A DNA stretch of 64,000 nt from Dyella_A sp035685805 (GTDB lineage Bacteria > Pseudomonadota > Gammaproteobacteria > Xanthomonadales > Rhodanobacteraceae). Each line of letters starts with the position of its first letter. The first letter of the stretch is position 1. Below, one piece after another: positions 58,092 through 64,000 of this stretch. A program made the position numbers and the translations under genes. The stretch is taken from contig NZ_DASSAB010000032.1 in NCBI RefSeq assembly GCF_035685805.1, positions 1 to 64,000 of the forward strand, given 5' to 3'. The notes under the pieces are model-generated. The model was not told the origin of the DNA and did not search any database. It saw nothing but the letters and a program-made list of their open reading frames with translations.

Positions 58092-59471
58092 TCAGCGACA
58101 GGCGTCGATCGCTTCGGCCAGACGTTCCACTCCGATCACTTCCATCTCGCCCACGCGAGCCTTCTTCGGCGCGTTCGCCTTCGGCACGATCGCGCGCAGG
58201 AAGCCGTGGTGTGCCGCTTCCTTCAGACGCTCCTCGCCGTTGGGCACCGGCCGGATTTCGCCGGACAGGCCCACCTCGCCGAACGCAATGGTCTTCTCCG
58301 GCAGCGGCCGGTCGCGCAGGCTGGAGAGCACCGCCAGCAGCACTGGCAGGTCAGCAGCGGTCTCCTGCACGCGGATGCCGCCAACCACGTTGACGAACAC
58401 ATCCTGGTCATAGGCGGCCACGCCACCGTGCCGGTGCAGCACCGCCAGCAGCATCGCCAGCCGGTTCTGCTCCAGACCCAGCGCGACACGTCGCGGATTG
58501 CCCAGCGAGCTCTGGTCGACCAGCGCCTGCACCTCCACCAGCAGTGGGCGGGTGCCCTCGCGGGTCACCATCACGGCGCTGCCGGAGGTCGGGCCCGAAT
58601 GGGTGGAGAGGAAAATCGCTGACGGGTTGGGCACCTCGCGCAGGCCCTTCTCGCCCATCGCGAACACGCCCAGCTCGTTGACTGCGCCGAAGCGGTTCTT
58701 GAATGCGCGCAGCACGCGAAAGCGCGAGCCCGACTCGCCCTCGAAGTACAGCACCGCGTCGACCATGTGCTCGAGCACGCGGGGCCCGGCAATGCCGCCT
58801 TCCTTGGTCACGTGGCCGACCAGGAACACCGAGGTACCCGTCTCCTTGGCGAAGCGGGTGAGCTTGGCGGCCGACTCCCGCACCTGGCTGACCGAACCCG
58901 GTGCGGCCGTAAGCAGCTCGGTCCAGATCGTCTGGATGGAGTCGATCACCAGCACGCGCGGCCGACTCGCGACCGCCTGCTCCAGGATCCGCTCAATGCA
59001 GGTTTCGGCCAGGCCGTGCAGTGGTGCCAGCGGAAGATCCAGCCGCTGCGCACGCGACGCCACCTGCGCCAGCGATTCCTCGCCCGTGACATACACGCTG
59101 GGCAAGCGCTCGCCGAGGGTGCCGAGCATCTGCAACAGCAGGGTGGACTTGCCGATGCCCGGATCGCCGCCGATCAGCACCACCGAGCCGTCGACCAGGC
59201 CGCCGCCAAGCACGCGATCAAGCTCGCCGATGCCGGTGAAGCTGCGTGCCTCGGTGGTCTGGGCCACCTCGGTCAGCGGCGTCACCTTGGGCGCGCCCGC
59301 CGCCTTGCCCGCATAGCCCACACTGCGCGAGGCAGCGACCGACTTGGCAGCCGGCTGCAGCACGATCTCGGACAGCGTGTTCCAGACCCCGCATTCGATG
59401 CACTGGCCCTGCCACTTGGAATGTTCGGCGCCGCAATCGGTGCAGACGTAGGCGGTCTTGGCCTTGGCCAT
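58092..59471 (-). CDS. radA: DNA repair protein RadA
   Basis: 459 aa, RecA-like helicase for branch migration. N-terminal C4 zinc finger (YVCTDCGAEHSKWQGQCIECG), Walker A GGDPGIGKST, the RadA motif KNRFG in RAFKNRFGAVNELG, and a C-terminal Lon-like domain. It ends 24 bp from the converging ypjD-like gene. Confidence 0.96.
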   Translation of the reverse strand: MAKAKTAYVCTDCGAEHSKWQGQCIECGVWNTLSEIVLQPAAKSVAASRSVGYAGKAAGAPKVTPLTEVAQTTEARSFTGIGELDRVLGGGLVDGSVVLIGGDPGIGKSTLLLQMLGTLGERLPSVYVTGEESLAQVASRAQRLDLPLAPLHGLAETCIERILEQAVASRPRVLVIDSIQTIWTELLTAAPGSVSQVRESAAKLTRFAKETGTSVFLVGHVTKEGGIAGPRVLEHMVDAVLYFEGESGSRFRVLRAFKNRFGAVNELGVFAMGEKGLREVPNPSAIFLSTHSGPTSGSAVMVTREGTRPLLVEVQALVDQSSLGNPRRVALGLEQNRLAMLLAVLHRHGGVAAYDQDVFVNVVGGIRVQETAADLPVLLAVLSSLRDRPLPEKTIAFGEVGLSGEIRPVPNGEERLKEAAHHGFLRAIVPKANAPKKARVGEMEVIGVERLAEAIDACR

Positions 59472-59586
59472 TGCGGGAGATCCGTAAGCTGGGGAAGAAG
59501 GCCGCGAGCTTAGCCCGTGGGCATCGCAGGCCGCGAGACGCTGCGCGGCCGAGGACGTGTCGGCGCAGCACGCACCGATGACCGCG

Positions 59587-60675
59587 TCAGCCGTCGTCCT
59601 CGACGAACAGTACCCGCCGCGTCATGCCGCAGGTGAGGTCATAGCTGATCGTGCCGGCGTGCGCCGCCACGTGCTCGACCGGCAGCTCCGCCCCCCACAG
59701 CGTCACCCAATCGCCCACTTTCGCCGCAGGGGCTTCGCGCAGGTCGAGTGTGATGAGGTCCATCGACACGCGGCCGATCAGCGGCACGCTGCGATCGCCC
59801 ACCCATACCGGCGTGCCGGCAGCAGCGCTGCGCGGGTAGCCGTCGCCATAGCCGATCGCAGCCACGCCCACGGGCATGTCCTGCGGGCAGGTCCAGCTGC
59901 CGCCGTAGCCGATGCGCTCGCCCTCACGCACGCGGTTTATTGCGATCAGCCGGGTCGACAGCGTCATCGCCGGTCGAAAGCCGAAGTCGCTGCCGCTCTT
60001 GCCATCCACCACCGAGAGCCCGTAGAGCAGCCCTCCGGTGCGCACCCAGTCCGCACGTGACTGCGGCCAACCGAGCGTGGCGGCGGAGTTTGCCAGCGAG
60101 CGCGGCCCGGGCAGGCCGGCGGTAGCTGCGTCGAAACGCGCCATCTGAGCGCGGGTAACCGCGCCGTCGAAGACTTCGGACTCGGCGAAGTGGGTGAGCA
60201 GGCCGATTTCCGGATCGATGCCGGCCATTGCGGCCAATCGTGCATGCACCTGCGCCACCTGCTCCGGCGCAAAGCCCAACCGGTGCATCCCGCTGTCGAT
60301 CTTGATCCAGACCCGCAGACGCCCGCGCCGTGGCGACGCCTCGGCCAGCCACTGCAGTTGCGCCTCATGGTGGATCGCTGCATCCAGACCAAGCCGTTGC
60401 ATCTCGGCGATATCGCCCGCCTGGTCGGGCCCGGAAAGCACAGCAATGTGCTGGCGGTGGCCGGCTGCGCGCAGGCGCAGACCGTCGCCCAGCGCGGCTA
60501 CGGCAAACGCCTCGGCCTGCTCGTCGAGCGCGCGTGCCACCCGTTCCAGCCCGTGCCCGTAGGCATCGGCCTTGACCACCGCCATCACCCGCGCCGGCGC
60601 GGCCGTGCGCTGGATCAGCGCCAGGTTGTGGCGCAGTGCGCCCAGATGGATCGTGGCAACGGTGGTACGGCTCAT
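59587..60675 (-). CDS. alr: Alanine racemase
   Basis: 362 aa, PLP enzyme making D-alanine for peptidoglycan. VMAVVKADAYGHGLERVA holds the PLP Lys34, and RIGYGGSW holds the C-terminal catalytic Tyr. Fold type III barrel plus beta domain, normal length. It follows dnaB after a 163-bp gap containing heptamer repeats. Confidence 0.95.
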   Translation of the reverse strand: MSRTTVATIHLGALRHNLALIQRTAAPARVMAVVKADAYGHGLERVARALDEQAEAFAVAALGDGLRLRAAGHRQHIAVLSGPDQAGDIAEMQRLGLDAAIHHEAQLQWLAEASPRRGRLRVWIKIDSGMHRLGFAPEQVAQVHARLAAMAGIDPEIGLLTHFAESEVFDGAVTRAQMARFDAATAGLPGPRSLANSAATLGWPQSRADWVRTGGLLYGLSVVDGKSGSDFGFRPAMTLSTRLIAINRVREGERIGYGGSWTCPQDMPVGVAAIGYGDGYPRSAAAGTPVWVGDRSVPLIGRVSMDLITLDLREAPAAKVGDWVTLWGAELPVEHVAAHAGTISYDLTCGMTRRVLFVEDDG

Positions 60676-60684
60676 GGGGTGAGG

Positions 60685-60831
60685 CGGGAACCGGGGAACG
60701 GGGAACGGGGAACGTACGCTTCCGCGCAGCCCTTGCGACGGCCGAATACGGCAACATCGATGATCAGGTCAGGCCAAAAGCGGCGGCGCGCTGCGCACCA
60801 CTCGTTCCCCGTTCCCCGTTCCCCGTTCCCC
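60685..60831. repeat. Inverted clusters of the GGGGAAC heptamer between dnaB and alr
   Basis: Three to four copies of GGGGAAC at 60685-60714 face four exact copies of the complement GTTCCCC at 60804-60831. The arms could pair over ~28 bp with ~90 bp between them. It fills the gap after dnaB and before alr, so any transcript across would carry this structure. Confidence 0.75.
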
Positions 60832-60838
60832 ACCCTCA

Positions 60839-62233
60839 TCAATCGAACGACCCGACGAACGAATCCGGCGCGTAGTTCTCGAACTTGGTGAGGTGGCCGA
60901 GGAAGGTGAGCTTGATCGTGTCGGTCGGCCCGTTTCGCTGTTTGCCGACGATGATCTCGGCCAGCCCCTGGTCCGGCGATTCCTTGTTGTAGTAGTCGTC
61001 GCGGTAGATGAACATGATCACGTCCGCATCCTGCTCGATGGCGCCGGACTCGCGCAGGTCGGACATCATCGGCCGCTTGTCGGCACGCTGCTCCAGCGAG
61101 CGGTTGAGCTGCGACAGCGCGATCACCGGCACGTTGAGTTCCTTGGCCAGGCCTTTCAGCGAACGCGAGATCTCCGAGATCTCGGCGGTGCGGTTTTCCT
61201 TGTTGCCCGGCACCTGCATCAGCTGCAGGTAGTCGATCACGATCAAACCGAGGCCGCCGTGCTCGCGATGCATGCGGCGCGCACGCGAGCGCAGCTCCAC
61301 CGGCGAGAGCGCCGGCGTGTCGTCGATGAAGATCTTCGCCTCGGACAGGATCGAGATGGCGTTGGTGACGCGCGGCCAGTCTTCCTCGTCCAGATCGCCG
61401 TTGCGCAGGCGCTGGGCGTGGATGCGACCGACCGAGGAGATCAGGCGGAACGCCAGCTGCGAGGCGGACATTTCCATCGAGAAGATCACCACCGCCTTCT
61501 TGCCGCGCAGGGCGGCGGATTCGGCGATGTTCACCGAGAACGCGGTTTTGCCCATCGAGGGGCGCGCCGCGACGATGATCAGATCCGAGGGCTGCAGCCC
61601 CGACGTGAGCTCGTCCAGATCGGAGAAGCCGGTGGAGATGCCGGTCAGCTGACCCTTGTTCTGGTAGCGCTCGTGCAGCATGCGGAAAGCGTCCTTCACC
61701 GCCTCGCGCATGGACACCGAATCCTTCTTGCCGCGGGTGCCCGACTCGGCGATCTTGAACACGCCCTGCTCGGCGCGCTCCAGCACCTCCTGCACGCTCT
61801 TGCCTTCGGGACGGTAACCGTCCTCGGCGATCGACACGCCAGTATCGATCAGCTGCCGCAGGATCGACTTCTCGCGCACGATGTCCGCATATGCCGAGAT
61901 GTTCGCCGCGCTCGGCGTGGTGTTGGCCAGCTCGGCCAGGTAGCTCGCGCCGCCCACCAGCTCGGCCAGGCCATTGGCCTCGAACCAGTCGCCCAGCGTG
62001 ACCGCATCGCACGGCATGCCCTTGTTCGCCAGCTCGTTGATGGCGCGCCAGATCAGGCGGTGATCCTTGCGATAGAAGTCCGCCTCGGCGAGGCGGTCGG
62101 CGACCCGGTCCAGCGCATCGGGCGCCAGCATCAGACCGCCCAGCACCGCCTGCTCCGCGTCGATCGAGTGCGGGGGCACGCGCAGGGACTCCACGCTGGA
62201 ACCGGTGGATTTGCGATCAGGCACAAAGGACAT
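60839..62233 (-). CDS. dnaB: Replicative DNA helicase DnaB
   Basis: 464 aa. N-terminal domain (RVPPHSIDAEQAVLGGLML), linker, and RecA-type motor with Walker A ARPSMGKTAFS and the DLRESGAIEQDADVIMFIYR motif. No intein is present. Two DnaA-box-like sites lie ~90-115 bp upstream. Confidence 0.97.
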   Translation of the reverse strand: MSFVPDRKSTGSSVESLRVPPHSIDAEQAVLGGLMLAPDALDRVADRLAEADFYRKDHRLIWRAINELANKGMPCDAVTLGDWFEANGLAELVGGASYLAELANTTPSAANISAYADIVREKSILRQLIDTGVSIAEDGYRPEGKSVQEVLERAEQGVFKIAESGTRGKKDSVSMREAVKDAFRMLHERYQNKGQLTGISTGFSDLDELTSGLQPSDLIIVAARPSMGKTAFSVNIAESAALRGKKAVVIFSMEMSASQLAFRLISSVGRIHAQRLRNGDLDEEDWPRVTNAISILSEAKIFIDDTPALSPVELRSRARRMHREHGGLGLIVIDYLQLMQVPGNKENRTAEISEISRSLKGLAKELNVPVIALSQLNRSLEQRADKRPMMSDLRESGAIEQDADVIMFIYRDDYYNKESPDQGLAEIIVGKQRNGPTDTIKLTFLGHLTKFENYAPDSFVGSFD

Positions 62234-62318
62234 GGATTACTCGCGCAAAGGGTGGCGGCGCAGTCCGCACACCGCGCAAGCATACGCGCCGCCATCGCAC
62301 GGTACGAGACAACAAGTC

Positions 62319-62348
62319 TGTGGATAAGCTGTGGTTTGCCGTGGATAA
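62319..62348. promoter_or_regulatory. Pair of DnaA-box-like sites before dnaB
   Basis: TGTGGATAA at 62319-62327 is the exact complement of the consensus DnaA box TTATCCACA. CGTGGATAA at 62340-62348 differs by one base. Same orientation, 21 bp apart, in the 264-bp rplI-dnaB gap and inside the likely dnaB promoter. Confidence 0.55.
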
Positions 62349-62445
62349 AGCGCGCTGCAGGCGGCCTCTACTCGCCGCGCAAGCGCCCTGTCATGCCGAG
62401 CGCCGGGCGAAGCCGCCACGCGCGCCGCGGCGACGGCAGACAAAG

Positions 62446-62471
62446 AAAAACGGACGCCTCGCGGCGCCCGT
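62446..62471 (-). terminator. Intrinsic terminator after rplI
   Basis: On the minus strand ACGGGCGCC-GCGA-GGCGTCCGT (one G-T wobble) is followed by TTTTCTTTG, 27 bp after the rplI stop. It ends the rpsF-rpsR-rplI transcript. Confidence 0.8.
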
Positions 62472-62497
62472 CTGTCGTTTGCCGCCTGGCAGGTGGA

Positions 62498-62944
62498 TCA
62501 ACCGCCGACGACGATCACCTTGACGGTGGTCTGGATGTCGGCATGCAGGCTCACCACGACGTCGAACTCGCCGGTGTGACGCAGCGGACCTTCACCCAGG
62601 ATCACCTCGCCCTTGCTCACGTCCTTGCCGGCAGCGACCAGCGCTTCGGCAATCTCGCGCGGGCCGACCGAACCGTACAGCTTGCCCTCGGGGCTGGCGT
62701 GCGCGGTGATCGTGACCGACACGTCGGCCAGGGCGGCCTTGCGGGACTCGGCATCCGACAGCTGGGTGCTGGCCTTGGCCTCGTACTCCGCGCGGCGCTG
62801 CTCGAACGCTTCGAGGTTGGCCGCGTTCACGCGCACGGCCTTGCCCTGCGGCAGCAGGTAGTTGCGGCCGTAACCCGGCTTCACGTTCACCTTGTCGCCA
62901 AGGTTGCCGAGGTTGCGGACTTTCTCGAGAAGAATCAGTTCCAT
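62498..62944 (-). CDS. rplI: Ribosomal protein L9
   Basis: 148 aa, normal L9: MELILLEKVRNLGNLGDKVNVKPGYGRNYLLPQGKA, long connecting helix, C-terminal domain. Last in rpsF-rpsR-rplI; no priB between rpsF and rpsR. Confidence 0.97.
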   Translation of the reverse strand: MELILLEKVRNLGNLGDKVNVKPGYGRNYLLPQGKAVRVNAANLEAFEQRRAEYEAKASTQLSDAESRKAALADVSVTITAHASPEGKLYGSVGPREIAEALVAAGKDVSKGEVILGEGPLRHTGEFDVVVSLHADIQTTVKVIVVGG

Positions 62945-63053
62945 GGTCTTTCCTTTTCGTTAGCACCGGTGTGGCCCGGCGCAGCCGTGGACGGTTGTCC
63001 GAAGGGTTTTCTTGCCGAACGCCCGGCCGGGAAGGCCGGACGTCCGTCCACGA

Positions 63054-63284
63054 TCAGACGTCGTGGTTGTCGGTGTACGGCAGCAGCGACAGGAAGCGGG
63101 CGCGCTTGATAGCGGTCGCCAGCTGACGCTGGTAGCGGGCCTTGGTGCCGGTGATGCGGCTCGGGACGATCTTGCCGTTCTCGGTCACGTACTGGCGCAG
63201 GGTGTTGAGATCCTTGTAGTCGATCTCTTTCACGTCTTCGGCAGTGAAACGGCAGAACTTGCGGCGGCGGAAGAATTTGGACAT
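63054..63284 (-). CDS. rpsR: Ribosomal protein S18
   Basis: 76 aa, normal S18: RRRKFCRFTAEDVKEIDYKD and the TGTKARYQRQLATAIKRARFL core. It lies 15 bp after rpsF. It pairs with S6 on the 30S platform. Confidence 0.97.
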   Translation of the reverse strand: MSKFFRRRKFCRFTAEDVKEIDYKDLNTLRQYVTENGKIVPSRITGTKARYQRQLATAIKRARFLSLLPYTDNHDV

Positions 63285-63299
63285 GGCTATGGATTCCTA

Positions 63300-63740
63300 T
63301 CAGTCGCTGTCGCGGTCGTTGTCACGGTCGTCGCGGTCGCGCCCGCGCGGGCGGCTCTCGCCTTCGCCATCGCTGTCGTCGTCACGGCGGCGCGAACCCT
63401 TGGCGTCGTCCTTTTCCTTCGACTTGATGATGAACGACGGCTCGGTGTCAGCCTCGTCGCGACGGATGCACAGGTGGCGCAGCACAGCGTCGTTGAAGCG
63501 GAAGCCCGACTCCAGCTCGTTCAGCGCGTTCTGCGTGACCTCGATGTTGAGCAGCACGTAGTGCGCCTTGGCGAGGTTGACGATCGGGTAGGCCAGCTGG
63601 CGGCGGCCCCAGTCTTCCAGGCGGTGGATCTTGCCACCGTCGGTCTCGATCAGCGCCTTGTAGCGCTCGATCATGGCGGGGACCTGCTCGCTCTGGTCAG
63701 GGTGGACCAGAAACACAACTTCGTAATGACGCAGGGTCAT
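63300..63740 (-). CDS. rpsF: Ribosomal protein S6
   Basis: 146 aa from the ATG at 63740 (MTLRHYEVVFLVHPDQSEQ). The ~100-residue core is normal (YPIVNLAKAHYVLLNIE). The last ~40 residues are a charged Asp/Arg tail (RRRDDDSDGEGESRPRGR...), longer than the acidic tail of E. coli S6 and probably disordered. First gene of rpsF-rpsR-rplI. Confidence 0.96.
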   Translation of the reverse strand: MTLRHYEVVFLVHPDQSEQVPAMIERYKALIETDGGKIHRLEDWGRRQLAYPIVNLAKAHYVLLNIEVTQNALNELESGFRFNDAVLRHLCIRRDEADTEPSFIIKSKEKDDAKGSRRRDDDSDGEGESRPRGRDRDDRDNDRDSD

Positions 63741-63934
63741 TGGGGGCAAACTCCTTGTGGATGCGGCCCTTGCGGGCCTGACAGCCTCCCGTCGGCGCGG
63801 TGAGGCAAGTGTCCGCCCGACCCTTTCGGGCGCAGACAGAAGCGGAATTGTAGGCTGGCGCAGCGAGGCCGCGCAAGTAGTTGATTCCGGGAGGGGAATG
63901 TCGCGGATGATCGACCGCGGGCGACCGGTGCGGA

Positions 63935-64000
63935 TCAGCCGACGGTGAAACTCTCGCCACACCCGCACTCGCCGGTGGCGTTGGGGTTGTGAAAGACGAA
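63935..64000 (-). CDS. erpA: Iron-sulfur insertion protein ErpA, C-terminal end (cut by window)
   Basis: Only the last 21 codons are inside the window: FVFHNPNATGECGCGESFTVG and stop. The CGCG motif with its two Cys and the NPNATG lead-in are those of ErpA/IscA A-type carriers, closest to ErpA. Confidence 0.85.
   Translation of the reverse strand, partial: FVFHNPNATGECGCGESFTVG

Overview
The window is one long stretch of a GC-rich proteobacterial chromosome with compact, mostly minus-strand operons. From about 6.5 kb to the right end the gene content points to Xanthomonadales, most likely Rhodanobacteraceae (Rhodanobacter/Dyella/Luteibacter type; genus not resolved). The evidence is an arginine pathway through N-acetylcitrulline (argF'/argE'), a fused N-acetylglutamate synthase/kinase, a kinase plus ECF sigma pair heading a type VI secretion (T6SS) cluster as in Xanthomonas citri, a FimX-like protein, and a DksA with a long Ala/Lys-rich extension. 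The first ~6 kb looks different: Val and Leu codons shift towards GTC/CTC, and the Gly-rich, Cys-rich lipoprotein is of a kind typical of Polyangia (myxobacteria). The change falls inside one intact clpV reading frame, in the conserved first AAA+ domain, so this end is either a recent recombinant or an assembly chimera.

Layout. 1-4.5 kb: 3' end of tssM, tagF and a lipoprotein gene (plus strand). 4.5-18.2 kb (minus strand): T6SS cluster pknS-like kinase, ecfK-like sigma factor, tssB, tssC, hcp, tagJ, tssE, tssF, tssG, clpV. The native membrane complex genes (tssJ/K/L and a matching tssM) and vgrG are not in the window. 18.4-22.4 kb (plus): secreted hypothetical, kynureninase, gamma-glutamyltransferase. 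22.5-22.9 kb: palindromic and 43-bp tandem repeats. 22.9-35.9 kb (minus): a 13-gene arginine/proline array argF', FMN-binding protein, osmC-like, argG, GNAT, argE', argAB, argC, argH, cupin, proB paralogue, proB, proA. It is preceded by a 43-codon leader ORF with clustered Arg codons and an intrinsic terminator whose 5' arm can pair instead with the leader 3' end. This is a candidate ribosome-mediated arginine attenuator and, to me, the most interesting element here.

36-44 kb: glycine-zipper protein, cysS, sufE, an arsenic operon (arsR-arsC-acr3-arsH), dksA, yidD and an M23 peptidase. 44-50 kb: folE2, the mtaD-yciI-ubiG-gph/mupP-squalene-synthase-like operon, and efp divergent from its modification enzyme epmB. 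51-53 kb: fimX-like gene. 53-57 kb: rpsP-rimM-trmD-rplS and ffh, with a ypjD-like gene divergent from ffh. 58-64 kb: radA, alr, dnaB, rplI, rpsR, rpsF and the 3' end of erpA. No rRNA or tRNA gene, CRISPR array, transposase or integrase was recognised. All product names come from reading the translated sequences; no database search was run.
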